This document shows positions 1 to 8,163 of a stretch of DNA of 64,000 nucleotides, one piece after another (the stretch's first letter is position 1; each line of letters begins with the position of its first letter). The notes below the pieces were generated by a model that searched no databases, had not been told where the DNA came from, and worked only from the letters and a program-made list of their open reading frames with translations. The stretch is from Pseudozobellia thermophila (lineage in GTDB: Bacteria > Bacteroidota > Bacteroidia > Flavobacteriales > Flavobacteriaceae): NCBI RefSeq assembly GCF_900141855.1, contig NZ_FQYU01000003.1:186001-250000 (forward strand), in the 5' to 3' direction. The position numbers were made by a program, and so were the translations under genes.

Positions 1-522
1 TTCCAGCGATTTTCGGTAGGCGACCAAGGCCGAATCTACCTTTTGCTTCAACGCCTTTTCCCTGTAGGGCGTATAGGTTTGGTGTGCTTTTTTGTCCTTT
101 AAATTTACGGTGTTGAGCACCAGAACATCGTTTCCGTAGGGACTGACGTGTTTGTCGTGGTTTTTCAGGGCCCCTATGGTTTCCGAAGCTTCATTGAGCG
201 CCTTTTTGAGAAAGATGGCCGTACTGGCCAGGTTCGACGTTTTGGTGGCCAATTTTAAATGTTCCGTACCTTCATTTATATTTTCGATTGCATATTCGCA
301 ACCGCAGTTTTTCAATTCCTTTTTAGACTTTTCTATGGCATTGATGGCTTTGTAGGTGTGAAAGCGCGCCAATTGTAAATCGGTCATTGACAAGGCCTTT
401 TCAATCTCCGTCTTTACATAACCGATGTTCGAGTTGGCGTATTCACAGGAAGGATCGGGCCTAAAGGAGGTAAACAGCCCTAGGCAAAAGAGAAATATAG
501 GTATGTAGGGTAACTGCTTCAT
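1..522 (-). CDS. Hypothetical exported protein (3' end cut by window edge)
   Basis: An open frame of 174 codons starts at ATG (complement of 520-522) and runs off the left edge with no stop. The first ~20 residues (MKQLPYIPIFLFCLGLFTSF) form a hydrophobic leader, followed by RPDPSCEYANSN, so export to the periplasm is likely. The visible remainder is mostly helical and charged, with a CGC pair near residues 74-76, and I recognise no catalytic motif. It is divergent from ppk2 across a ~200-bp spacer. Family unknown; confidence is in the reading frame only. Confidence 0.75.
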   Translation of the reverse strand, partial: MKQLPYIPIFLFCLGLFTSFRPDPSCEYANSNIGYVKTEIEKALSMTDLQLARFHTYKAINAIEKSKKELKNCGCEYAIENINEGTEHLKLATKTSNLASTAIFLKKALNEASETIGALKNHDKHVSPYGNDVLVLNTVNLKDKKAHQTYTPYREKALKQKVDSALVAYRKSLE

Positions 523-619
523 AGCAAGTTGGTCTTCGTAAAATTTGGGATATTCTTACGATGTAAAGTTAGGGCGGGCAGGGCATTGCCTCCCATTCTT
601 TTCGATGGAACACATGGTC

Positions 620-643
620 TTGTCCGTTTTTTGGACAAAACGG
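620..643 (+). other. Two overlapping, mutually exclusive inverted repeats upstream of ppk2
   Basis: TTGTCC (620-625) pairs with GGACAA (633-638). The overlapping CCGTTTT (624-630) pairs with AAAACGG (637-643). Both stems are perfect but share bases, so only one can form at a time. They lie about 75 bp before the ppk2 start, in the spacer between divergent genes. This may be an operator or an RNA switch, or chance in a T-rich spacer. Confidence 0.4.
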
Positions 644-718
644 ATATTTCTTGGGATGAAAGGCTATTTTTATTAACATTTTTTACCTTTCAACGGGTAA
701 ATCTTTTATATTCCAGCT

Positions 719-1603
719 ATGGATACATCGAAAATAGATTCATTTAAGGTAACCGAAAAGGTAAAATTGGCCGAATGTCCGACATATGAGGATTTCGGGC
801 TTTCGGATAAGAAGCTGAAAAAGGAACTTGAAAAGGTGCGGGAAGAACTGGGCGACTTTCAAGACACACTTTATGCCCACGGCAAATATGGGGTGTTGGT
901 CTGCCTGCAAGGCATGGATACGGCCGGCAAGGACAGCCTGATCCGCGAGGTCTTCAAAGACTTTAATGCACGGGGCGTAGTGGTGCACAGTTTTAAGGTA
1001 CCTACCGAACTTGAAAGAAAGCACGATTACCTCTGGCGGCATTATATCGCATTGCCGGCCAGGGGAAAGTTCGGTGTTTTTAACCGGACGCACTACGAGA
1101 ACGTGTTGGTGACCCGGGTTCACCCCGAATACATTCTAGGCGAACACCTACCCGGGGTGCATTCGGTGGACGATATCGACGAAGCCTTCTGGGACCGGCG
1201 CTTCGATCAGATCAACGCCTTTGAAAGACATATTGCCCAAAACGGGACCATCATCTTTAAATTTTTCCTCCACCTTTCCAAGGAGGAACAACGGCAGCGG
1301 CTTCTTAGAAGGTTGGCCCTACAACGAAAGAACTGGAAATTTTCTCCCGGTGACCTCGAAGAGCGAAAGTTGTGGGACAATTACCAGGCTTGTTATGAAG
1401 ATGCCCTGAACCGAACGTCGAAACCACATGCCCCCTGGTACATCATACCTGCGGACAACAAAAAAGCGGCACGGTTGGGCGTGGCGGGTATTTTGCTAAA
1501 AGAGTTAAAAAAATACAAAGACATAAAGGAACCTGGCCTTGAAGCAAAAATTAAGGCTAATTTAGAAGCTTACAAGATCCAACTTGAAAACGAAAAGGAA
1601 TGA
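719..1603 (+). CDS. ppk2: Polyphosphate kinase 2 family (PPK2) phosphotransferase
   Basis: A cytosolic enzyme of 294 aa that transfers phosphate between inorganic polyphosphate and nucleotides. The Walker A motif GMDTAGKD is at residues 65-72. The second PPK2 signature reads GVFNRTHYENVLVTRVHPE at 119-137. The FNR..YE form, rather than FDRSWYN, is the variant I associate with class III PPK2, which can phosphorylate both AMP and ADP; that class call is inference. Length is normal for the single-domain family. The next gene's ATG overlaps this stop (ATGA at 1600-1603), so the two are probably cotranscribed although their functions look unrelated. Possible regulatory hairpins lie at 620-643. Confidence 0.93.
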   Translation: MDTSKIDSFKVTEKVKLAECPTYEDFGLSDKKLKKELEKVREELGDFQDTLYAHGKYGVLVCLQGMDTAGKDSLIREVFKDFNARGVVVHSFKVPTELERKHDYLWRHYIALPARGKFGVFNRTHYENVLVTRVHPEYILGEHLPGVHSVDDIDEAFWDRRFDQINAFERHIAQNGTIIFKFFLHLSKEEQRQRLLRRLALQRKNWKFSPGDLEERKLWDNYQACYEDALNRTSKPHAPWYIIPADNKKAARLGVAGILLKELKKYKDIKEPGLEAKIKANLEAYKIQLENEKE

Positions 1604-2997
1604 AAAAACAGGTATTGTTCATTTTACTGCTGTTGGCTACCTATGTACATGCCCAGACCGACGATGCGAAACAGATAGAAAAAATCTACAGGATGGCCCT
1701 GACCGAGGGTAAGGCCTATGATTGGTTGAACCACCTTTCGAACCAGATCGGGGGGCGCCTCTCGGGATCGGTGCAGGCCCAACAGGCCGTCGAGTATACC
1801 AAGGCCCAATTGGACTCCCTGGGCCTGGACCGCGTATGGCTACAGCCCGTGATGGTTCCCAAATGGGTTCGTGGAACCCCCGAATTTGCCTATTTCGAGA
1901 CTAGTCCGGGGCTTTCGACCAATGTTCCTGTCTGTGCCTTGGGAGGTTCGGTGGCCACTCCTTTGGGCGGCCTTAAGGCGGGTTTGATCGAAGTGAAGGG
2001 AATCGAGGAGCTCGAAAAATTGGGTACGGAAAAGATCAAGGGGAAAATCGTGTTCTTCAACCGCCCGATGGATCCTACCCTGATCAGCACTTTTCAAGCC
2101 TATTCGGGCTGTGTCGACCAACGGTATTCCGGGGCAGCGGAAGCGGCCAAGTACGGGGCGGTAGGGGTAATCGTCCGTTCGATGAACCTGCGTTTGGACG
2201 ATTATCCGCATACGGGATCTATGGGTTATGGCGATACCCCTGTCGATAAAAGAATACCGGCAGCGGCCATCAGTACCAACGGAGCGGAACTTTTAAGCGC
2301 TACGCTCAAACTCAATCCAAACACCCAATTTTACCTAAAACAGAACTGCAAACAGTTTGACGATGTCGAATCGTATAATGTGATCGGCGAGATCAAGGGG
2401 AGCGAGTTCCCGGACGAAATAATCGTCGTCGGGGCACATCTCGATTCGTGGGACCTCGGCGACGGTTCGCATGACGATGGCGCAGGGTGCGTGCAAAGCA
2501 TGGATGTTTTAAGATTGTTGAGGAAAACCGGCTATCGACCTAAACGCACCATTAGGGTCGTACTTTTTATGAACGAGGAAAACGGACTTCGGGGCGGTAA
2601 CAAATACGCCGACATGGCCAACAACAAAAAGGAAAACCATATTTTCGCCCTGGAGAGCGATGCCGGCGGGTTTACGCCCAGGGGCTTCTCCTTTGATTGC
2701 TCGGATGCCAATTTTGAAAGGATACAGGGATGGAAGAAACTTTTTGAACCCTATCTGATCCACCTTTTTGTCAAGGGCTATAGCGGGGCCGACATCAGGC
2801 CGTTGAAAAACGACGGAATGGTTTTGGCGGGACTCAGGCCCGATTCGCAAAGGTACTTTGATCACCATCATGCCGAAAACGATACCTTCGAACACGTCAA
2901 CAAAAGGGAGCTCGAACTAGGGGCCGCCAGTATGGCGAGCTTGGTCTACCTCTTTGACAAATACGGTATCGTACCGCCACAAAAGATCAAGGGGTAG
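1600..2997 (+). CDS. M28-family zinc aminopeptidase/carboxypeptidase, exported
   Basis: A 465-aa metallopeptidase with a signal peptide at residues 1-18 (ending VHAQ). A PA-like domain spans ~120-250, and the M28 catalytic domain follows. Candidate di-zinc ligands are visible: His280 in GAHLDSWD, Asp292 in GSHDDGAG, the Glu pair at 326-327 (FMNEENGLRGG), Asp354 (LESDAGG) and a His in DHHHAEND at 421-428. The layout matches the plasma glutamate carboxypeptidase/carboxypeptidase Q-like branch that trims peptides outside the cytoplasm. It starts within the ppk2 stop codon (4-bp overlap). Substrate specificity cannot be read from the sequence. Confidence 0.92.
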   Translation: MKKQVLFILLLLATYVHAQTDDAKQIEKIYRMALTEGKAYDWLNHLSNQIGGRLSGSVQAQQAVEYTKAQLDSLGLDRVWLQPVMVPKWVRGTPEFAYFETSPGLSTNVPVCALGGSVATPLGGLKAGLIEVKGIEELEKLGTEKIKGKIVFFNRPMDPTLISTFQAYSGCVDQRYSGAAEAAKYGAVGVIVRSMNLRLDDYPHTGSMGYGDTPVDKRIPAAAISTNGAELLSATLKLNPNTQFYLKQNCKQFDDVESYNVIGEIKGSEFPDEIIVVGAHLDSWDLGDGSHDDGAGCVQSMDVLRLLRKTGYRPKRTIRVVLFMNEENGLRGGNKYADMANNKKENHIFALESDAGGFTPRGFSFDCSDANFERIQGWKKLFEPYLIHLFVKGYSGADIRPLKNDGMVLAGLRPDSQRYFDHHHAENDTFEHVNKRELELGAASMASLVYLFDKYGIVPPQKIKG

Positions 2998-3058
2998 GCC
3001 GGGTAGTTTCGATGCTTGGCCGGGCCTCCTTGGGCTTACGTACCCAAAACTAATTCAC

Positions 3059-3066
3059 TACCTTTG
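3059..3066 (+). promoter_or_regulatory. Bacteroidota -7 promoter element (TACCTTTG)
   Basis: TACCTTTG matches the TAnnTTTG -7 consensus of Bacteroidota and ends 23 nt before the ATG at 3090. I found no well-spaced TTG -33 element, so confidence is moderate. Confidence 0.45.
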
Positions 3067-3089
3067 CCGCTCATTAATAAAAGTACAAG

Positions 3090-4022
3090 ATGCAAGACGG
3101 AATCTACGCAAAATTCAATACCTCCAAAGGGGAGATCCTTGTGAAACTTACACACGATAAAACCCCGGGTACGGTCGGTAACTTCGTTGCCCTGGCCGAG
3201 GGAAAACAGGAAAACAAGGTTAAGCCCAAAGGAGAGCCCTACTACGACGGACTAAAATTCCATAGGGTTATTCCCGATTTTATGATACAGGGCGGTTGCC
3301 CCCTGGGAACAGGTACCGGAGACGCGGGCTATAAGTTCGACGATGAATTCCATCCGGATCTAAAACACTCCGGACCGGGTGTTCTTTCCATGGCCAATGC
3401 GGGGCCCGGCACCAATGGAAGCCAATTCTTCATAACCCATGTACCCACCCCATGGCTCGACAACAAACATACCGTTTTCGGCCATGTTGAAAGTGGCCAG
3501 GAAGTGGTCGATAGCGTTGCCCAGGGCGATGTTATCGAAAGCCTAGAGATCCTACGGGTAGGCGAGGAAGCCGAAAATTGGGATGCCGTTGCGGCCTTCA
3601 ATACCTTCAAAAGTTCAAAAGAACAACGATTGGCCGAAGAAAAGGCCCGACAAGCGGCGGAGCTTGATAAGGTTTCGGCCGGATTCGATCAAACCGAAAG
3701 CGGCCTGCGCTACAAATTGATACAAAAAGGCGAGGGTAAAAAGGCCCAGAAGGGCGATAAGGTATCGGTACATTATGAAGGCTCCTTGTTGAACGGCCAA
3801 GTATTCGATTCGTCGTACAAGCGCAACCAACCCATAGAGTTTCAACTGGGAGTGGGACAGGTAATTTCGGGATGGGACGAGGGTATCGGCCTATTGCATG
3901 TGGGTGACAAGGCCCGTTTTGTCATTCCCTCCGATTTGGCCTACGGAAGTGCCGGCGCCGGAGGTGTTATCCCACCAAACGCCCCTTTGTTGTTCGACGT
4001 TGAGCTGATGGACGTTAAATAA
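3090..4022 (+). CDS. Dual-family immunophilin: cyclophilin-FKBP fusion peptidyl-prolyl isomerase
   Basis: This 310-aa protein carries two proline isomerase domains of different folds. Residues 1-~165 are cyclophilin: [31 protein letters not shown] (with the cyclosporin-site Trp) and KHTVFGHV. A charged, probably coiled linker spans ~170-205. Residues ~205-310 are [28 protein letters not shown] and [18 protein letters not shown]. Both active sites look intact. Fusions in this order have been reported from Flavobacterium relatives (literature recalled, not checked). No signal peptide is seen, so it is probably a cytosolic folding helper. A strong terminator follows directly. Confidence 0.95.
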   Translation: MQDGIYAKFNTSKGEILVKLTHDKTPGTVGNFVALAEGKQENKVKPKGEPYYDGLKFHRVIPDFMIQGGCPLGTGTGDAGYKFDDEFHPDLKHSGPGVLSMANAGPGTNGSQFFITHVPTPWLDNKHTVFGHVESGQEVVDSVAQGDVIESLEILRVGEEAENWDAVAAFNTFKSSKEQRLAEEKARQAAELDKVSAGFDQTESGLRYKLIQKGEGKKAQKGDKVSVHYEGSLLNGQVFDSSYKRNQPIEFQLGVGQVISGWDEGIGLLHVGDKARFVIPSDLAYGSAGAGGVIPPNAPLLFDVELMDVK

Positions 4023-4045
4023 CGAGAATACGCATTATATTTCTG

Positions 4046-4074
4046 AAGCCCTGGCCTTGGTCGGGGCTTTTTTT
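4046..4074 (+). terminator. Intrinsic terminator after the immunophilin gene
   Basis: AAGCCC (4046-4051) pairs with GGGCTT (4064-4069), and a run of seven T (4068-4074) overlaps and follows the stem. It sits 24 nt after the stop of the cyclophilin-FKBP gene. Confidence 0.8.
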
Positions 4075-4183
4075 GTGATACCGACTTGCCAATAAATGGA
4101 TAACATGGGGTGTAGGAGTCCTTTCAAGCCAAAGAATGGCATAGGTAGGGGGGAGAAGCGAATCAAGGATTTGCCCCTCCCGA

Positions 4184-4273
4184 TTACGATTTTTTTGCCC
4201 TATCCGTACTTACCAAGAACAGTACGATGTTTACGATGAGCAAAAGAAAAAGGATACCAAAAAAACTAGTCAT
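4184..4273 (-). CDS. Small single-span membrane protein (29 aa)
   Basis: A 30-codon frame starts at ATG (complement of 4271-4273) and ends in TAA. The product begins MTSFFGILFLLLIVNIVLFL and ends VSTDRAKKS: one hydrophobic span of ~20 residues and a short basic tail, the usual shape of an inner-membrane miniprotein with a cytoplasmic C-terminus. It is too short for routine gene callers. It lies between the immunophilin terminator and the cold-shock gene terminator, so it would be a separate unit. No homology assignment is possible; translation is inferred from the membrane-like composition. Confidence 0.5.
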   Translation of the reverse strand: MTSFFGILFLLLIVNIVLFLVSTDRAKKS

Positions 4274-4393
4274 AATTGGTCATTTTTGATAATGAGGAAA
4301 TTCATAGTCTAGCCTCTAGATGCAGGGAACGTAAAAAGGTTGCGTTTAAAAAATGCAAATGTATGAAAAATATGACAATTGTTTTGTAGGAAT

Positions 4394-4424
4394 AAAAAAA
4401 GGCCCCAACAATTGTCGGGGCCTT
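4394..4424 (-). terminator. Intrinsic terminator of the cold-shock gene
   Basis: AAGGCCCC (4399-4406) pairs with GGGGCCTT (4417-4424). On the minus strand the stem is followed by a run of T (complement of the A run at 4394-4400). It lies 26 nt beyond the csp stop. Confidence 0.85.
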
Positions 4425-4449
4425 GCCTGTATAAAAAGAGTTTATGCGT

Positions 4450-4644
4450 TTAGTCTACTACTTTCACATTTACCGCGTTCAGTCCTTTTTTACCTTGTTG
4501 TAGTTCAAATTCTACAACATCACCTTCACGAATTTCATCGATAAGACCTGAAATGTGTACAAAGTGATCTTCGCTTGAACCATCTTCAGTGATAAAGCCA
4601 TAGCCTTTAGAATCATTGAAGAATTTTACTGTTCCTTTACTCAT
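4450..4644 (-). CDS. Cold-shock domain protein (CspA family)
   Basis: A 64-aa single cold-shock domain. RNP1-like KGYGFIT is at residues 13-19 and RNP2-like DHFVHIS at 27-33. The family binds single-stranded RNA/DNA and melts RNA structure during cold or growth transitions. Length is standard. The leader of ~130 bp on its 5' side carries a TACATTTG -7 element at 4671-4678, giving a UTR of ~20-25 nt, so this is not the long cold-sensing leader type. A strong terminator follows. Monocistronic. Confidence 0.97.
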   Translation of the reverse strand: MSKGTVKFFNDSKGYGFITEDGSSEDHFVHISGLIDEIREGDVVEFELQQGKKGLNAVNVKVVD

Positions 4645-4670
4645 AATAAAAAATTAAATTAATTAAAGCG

Positions 4671-4678
4671 CAAATGTA
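4671..4678 (-). promoter_or_regulatory. -7 promoter element (TACATTTG) of the cold-shock gene
   Basis: On the minus strand TACATTTG matches TAnnTTTG and ends 26 nt before the csp ATG. No clear -33 TTG is found at the usual spacing. Confidence 0.5.
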
Positions 4679-4773
4679 CAGTTTATAATTTTAAATCAGT
4701 GACTTTTTGGAAGTTATCTTTGTAGGTTTTTCAAAAAAACCGAGTATCAATCGACAAATTAAAAATAAATCGC

Positions 4774-5163
4774 CTAGCCGATCATTTTTTTTATCGATGC
4801 GGAGATTTGGGTCGTATCCAGGCTTAGGATTGCGGCAGCGATCTTAAGCACCCCTGTGGCCTGGTCTATAACGTTTTGCACTCCTGTTAGGCTCTTGTAG
4901 AGCTGTCGGGTTTTGGCGCTGATGGTGTCTATTTGCGCAAGACTGCTTTCAATATCCTCCATGGTCAGGAGGGCGGACTTCGTATAAAGCTCCGTGGTAT
5001 AGTTTAACATCTGGCCGTGTATTTCCTTTATCTTCTTGTTCTCGTCCTCGGTGAGTTTGTCAAAGTTTTCATACCTATAGTCGCCAAGGGCATTGGTCAT
5101 ATGAAGCATGTTGTCCGCCAATTGTTTAACCTGTTCCGATGTGAGCTTGGGCATTTGTGTCAT
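4774..5163 (-). CDS. Hypothetical helical protein paired with the upstream lipoprotein
   Basis: 129 aa, no recognised family. It is predominantly charged and helical (LTSEQVKQLADNMLHM, EDENKKIKEIHGQML), and residues ~95-118 are a more hydrophobic stretch (QATGVLKIAAAILSL) that could pack against a membrane or partner. No signal peptide. Its ATG overlaps the TGA of the upstream lipoprotein gene (5160-5163), implying translational coupling and a shared function. A mid-protein segment rich in S/T/Q (IESSLAQIDTISAKTRQ) looks like a coiled coil. Confidence 0.75.
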   Translation of the reverse strand: MTQMPKLTSEQVKQLADNMLHMTNALGDYRYENFDKLTEDENKKIKEIHGQMLNYTTELYTKSALLTMEDIESSLAQIDTISAKTRQLYKSLTGVQNVIDQATGVLKIAAAILSLDTTQISASIKKMIG

Positions 5164-6005
5164 TTTTGTGATGAAAGAAAGCTTGCTGCTTGGTCAAGAC
5201 GGTATCTCAGCCGGGCCAGCCTGCCCTTTACTTCGTTGTCGTCCAATCCGTCTAAGTTCGCATATAAGGTTTGGTGGCCTTTGGCAATCTCGTCGAGTAC
5301 CTCGTCGAAGCGCTGGAGTTGCCTTTGGTTTTCATCGATTTGCGAGATGCGCTTAAAATAATCCTCGGCAAATTTGGTGCGCTCGTAGGTCGAGAGCGAT
5401 TTGTCGTTTACAAGATCAAAGTACAGGTTTTGGGCCTTGCCCTTCTGTACTTCCAACTTTCCGTTCAGGTTTCCGTTGAGGTTCAGTCGTAGAAAATGGA
5501 TCAATACCTGAAGGGGGGCATCGGCCTCTTTTATATACTGTTTGATCCTGTTTCTGCGGTATCCATCGCTAAAGGCCCTTAAAACCAAGGTCGCTATTTT
5601 TGAATGGGCCTTGACATCCTCTTCCTGTAATTGGACAGGACCAAAATTTCCGGAACCCAGGATGCCCGAAAGATCCGAGGTCTCGTAATAGGTCAGTGTA
5701 TTGTCGCTGATCTGCATCAGGCCTTCAAAATACTGCATCGAGGTGGTATATATCAAACGGGTGATGCTATCGGCCTTTTCATCCGACGAACAGTCGCACT
5801 CGGTACGGTACACGTTAAAATTGGCTATGTGTTCTTGACGGCAATTTTCCCTGCAGGCTTGGGCAAAGGATGTGGGAAGGGTTTCGTAATTGGCCAAGGC
5901 CGAAATGGAGCTGTCCGAAAATTCGGAAACATGCTTTAGGTTCACACAACCTATTGCAAATGAGCAGAGTATGACTAAGGTCAATTTTTTTTCCAACGGC
6001 GGCAT
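5160..6005 (-). CDS. Hypothetical lipoprotein with Cys-rich N-terminal segment
   Basis: 281 aa. A short basic/hydrophobic leader ends in AIGC with Cys20, an atypical lipobox, so lipid anchoring is probable but not certain. A second Cys cluster (CRENCRQEH ... ECDCSSDE, ~52-76) follows. The rest is helical and charged, with repeated heptad-like patterns toward the C-terminus (QIDENQRQLQRFDEVLDEIA). I recognise no catalytic motif. It overlaps the next gene by 4 bp (ATGA), forming a two-gene unit with the 129-aa helical protein. Confidence 0.78.
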   Translation of the reverse strand: MPPLEKKLTLVILCSFAIGCVNLKHVSEFSDSSISALANYETLPTSFAQACRENCRQEHIANFNVYRTECDCSSDEKADSITRLIYTTSMQYFEGLMQISDNTLTYYETSDLSGILGSGNFGPVQLQEEDVKAHSKIATLVLRAFSDGYRRNRIKQYIKEADAPLQVLIHFLRLNLNGNLNGKLEVQKGKAQNLYFDLVNDKSLSTYERTKFAEDYFKRISQIDENQRQLQRFDEVLDEIAKGHQTLYANLDGLDDNEVKGRLARLRYRLDQAASFLSSQK

Positions 6006-6128
6006 TTGAACGAATTTTCTCCATACAAGGTAAAAAGAAACGGAGGTTTAAACCGAATTTTTATAAAAAAAATGGTTTTTGACTCCCTTTTTTTCTTAAA
6101 AACGGGCTCGAAGGTGCGCCTAGGTCAT

Positions 6129-6158
6129 AAAAAAACCTTGCGGTCGCTCCGCAAGGTT
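6129..6158 (-). terminator. Intrinsic terminator of the peroxiredoxin gene
   Basis: A perfect 10-bp stem: AACCTTGCGG (6134-6143) and CCGCAAGGTT (6149-6158) with a 5-nt loop. On the minus strand a run of T (complement of the A run at 6129-6135) follows. It lies about 30 nt after the peroxiredoxin stop. Confidence 0.9.
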
Positions 6159-6186
6159 CTCCACAACTTAATGGATAGGAAATGTT

Positions 6187-6825
6187 TTATGCCGTTGGAT
6201 CGGGGGTCATTCGAAGGTAGGGTTTTACTTCCTTAACGCCTTTGGAGAACATTTCCTTGGCTTCCTCGGTCGGGATGGCAGGGCTTACAACGACTTCTTC
6301 CCCTTGCTTCCAGTTGGCAGGGGTGGCCACTTTATGGTAAGCGGTCAACTGCAACGAATCTATAACGCGAAGCAATTCGTAAAAGTTTCTGCCGGTAGAC
6401 GCGGGATAGGTAAGAATTAATTTTATCGTTTTGTCAGGTCCGATTATAAAGACCGAGCGTACCGTAAGGTTGCTGTCGGCATTGGGGTGGATCATATCGT
6501 AAAGCCCCGAAACCTTTTTGTCTTCATCGGCAATGATGGGAAAGTTGACCGTGGTGTTCTCTACCTCGTTGATATCCTTTATCCATTCGATATGCGAATC
6601 GGCACCATCGACACTAAGGGCCAGCATCTTTACATTGCGCTTGTCAAATTCATCCTTAAACTTTGCGGCCGTACCGAGTTCGGTGGTACATACGGGAGTA
6701 AAGTCGGCAGGATGCGAAAAGAGAATTCCCCATCCGTCTCCCAAATAATCATAGAGATTGATAGTTCCCATTGAGCTATCAGCTGTAAAATCAGGGGCTT
6801 TATCGCCCAATCTTAGAGTTGCCAT
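6187..6825 (-). CDS. 1-Cys peroxiredoxin (Prx6 subfamily)
   Basis: A 212-aa thiol peroxidase that reduces H2O2 and organic hydroperoxides. The peroxidatic Cys46 sits in HPADFTPVCTTELG. No other Cys is present, so it is of the 1-Cys type and needs an external reductant. The long C-terminal region (from ~160) is typical of the Prx6 dimerisation arm. The start at 6825 gives the usual MATLRLGDKAPDF opening. Cytosolic. Single gene with a strong terminator. Confidence 0.95.
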   Translation of the reverse strand: MATLRLGDKAPDFTADSSMGTINLYDYLGDGWGILFSHPADFTPVCTTELGTAAKFKDEFDKRNVKMLALSVDGADSHIEWIKDINEVENTTVNFPIIADEDKKVSGLYDMIHPNADSNLTVRSVFIIGPDKTIKLILTYPASTGRNFYELLRVIDSLQLTAYHKVATPANWKQGEEVVVSPAIPTEEAKEMFSKGVKEVKPYLRMTPDPTA

Positions 6826-6934
6826 ATTCGTAAATTTTTAGGTTTAAAATTGTTATCCTATAAAATTAGTAGATTAAGGCGGTATTGAGGTGGTTTTGGG
6901 GTTAAAAATGTATTAAAGTTTTTATTTTTAGCAG

Positions 6935-7489
6935 ATGAAAGATTCCCATTTGGAGCGGTTAAAATACCCCATCGGACATTTCCAGGCCCCGCAGAGCATT
7001 ACGGAAACCCATATTTCGGAATGGATCGACGTTCTTGCAAGCCTGCCCGATACATTGACCGCTTTGGTCAAACACCTGGACGACGAACAGTTGGATACGC
7101 CCTATCGCCCCGGAGGATGGACGCTTAGGCAGACCATACACCATATGGCCGACAGCCATCACAATAGCTACATGCGCTTTAAATGGGCCCTTACCGAAGA
7201 CGGGCCCTTGATCAAGGCTTATGATGAAAAGGCCTGGGCGGAGCTTTTCGATTCGCAGACCGCCCCGATAGAATTGTCATTGTTGCACCTAAGGGCGGTA
7301 CATGCCAAGCTGGTGTTCTTGCTTAGGGGCTTACACCGCGATCAGCTTAAACGTATCTTTATACATCCCGAAGACCGTAGCAAGACCCCATTGGATGAAA
7401 ATATAGGTCGGTATGCCTGGCACAGCCGCCACCATTTGGCCCATATCGGGGGCCTTATGAAAAGAAAGGGCTGGGCCAAGGTTCAATAA
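6935..7489 (+). CDS. DinB/YfiT-like putative metal-dependent hydrolase or thiol transferase
   Basis: 184 aa, four-helix DinB superfamily. Metal-ligand histidines are visible in RQTIHHMADSHHNSYMRFK (~67-85) and WHSRHHLAHIGGL (near the C-terminus), with RPGGWTLRQ before the first. This is the YfiT/BstA-type pattern, a family that in Bacillus includes bacillithiol S-transferases, though thiol use by this organism is unknown. The ATG at 6935 follows an AT-rich promoter-like spacer shared with the divergent peroxiredoxin gene. It is convergent with the thioredoxin-fold gene, 6 bp away. Confidence 0.88.
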   Translation: MKDSHLERLKYPIGHFQAPQSITETHISEWIDVLASLPDTLTALVKHLDDEQLDTPYRPGGWTLRQTIHHMADSHHNSYMRFKWALTEDGPLIKAYDEKAWAELFDSQTAPIELSLLHLRAVHAKLVFLLRGLHRDQLKRIFIHPEDRSKTPLDENIGRYAWHSRHHLAHIGGLMKRKGWAKVQ

Positions 7490-7495
7490 GCCATC

Positions 7496-8056
7496 TTATC
7501 GGGCGAACCATTTGATGTTGCAACCGATACTGGGCTTTTGATCGGGACTTATGGCCTTGCCTTCGAGAAGGGCGTTCATGGCATTTTCCAGGTCCTTTCC
7601 GGTGACCGGGATGCCGTTTCCCGGGCGCGAATCGTCCAATTGCCCCCTGTAGACCAGGTTGAGACGGGCGTCGAAGAGATAAAAGTCGGGCGTACAGGCG
7701 GCGTCATAGGCCCTTGCCACCGTTTGGTCTTCGTCGTACAGATAAGGAAAGCTGTATCCCTCCTTTTTTGCCGTCGCCCTCATGAGGTGTGGCGCATCTT
7801 GGGGATAGTTAACTACATCGTTACTGGAAATGGCAATGAAGCCTATGCCCTTTTTTTGATAGGTTTTTCCAAGACTTGCAATGGTAGGGTTCACGTGTTT
7901 GACAAAGGGGCAGTGGTTGCATATAAACATGATAAGGGTGCCCTTTTCCCCTCTAAGGTCCTCGAGTTTGAACTTTTTCCCCGAAACGGTGTCCGTTAAC
8001 TCAAAATCCGGGGCTTTTGTGCCGAGAGGCAGCATGTTGCTGGGTGTATTTGCCAT
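7496..8056 (-). CDS. Thioredoxin-fold redox protein (AhpC/TSA-like, CNHC motif)
   Basis: 186 aa. An AhpC/TlpA-type fold beginning LPLGTKAPDFEL, with the redox motif FICNHCPFVKH (Cys46, Cys49), then GFIAISSND and CTPDFYLFD carrying a third Cys. Proteins of this type are annotated as thioredoxin family/redoxin, and their substrate is unclear. No signal peptide, so probably cytosolic. Divergent from csaA with a ~107-bp shared promoter region, and convergent with the DinB-like gene. Confidence 0.9.
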   Translation of the reverse strand: MANTPSNMLPLGTKAPDFELTDTVSGKKFKLEDLRGEKGTLIMFICNHCPFVKHVNPTIASLGKTYQKKGIGFIAISSNDVVNYPQDAPHLMRATAKKEGYSFPYLYDEDQTVARAYDAACTPDFYLFDARLNLVYRGQLDDSRPGNGIPVTGKDLENAMNALLEGKAISPDQKPSIGCNIKWFAR

Positions 8057-8163
8057 GGTAAACCAATTTTGTGTATAAAATTAAAAAACTAATCGGTGGA
8101 ACCTTTGCCATCTTCGATACAATTTTTACCTTAACGGTTCTTGTAAAGAGCTTGGGCAAACTT

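Noticed and set aside
8071-8163. Upstream start for csaA
   Set aside because: The extra 31 residues are unlike the family and overlap the shared promoter region; ATG at 8164 fits.
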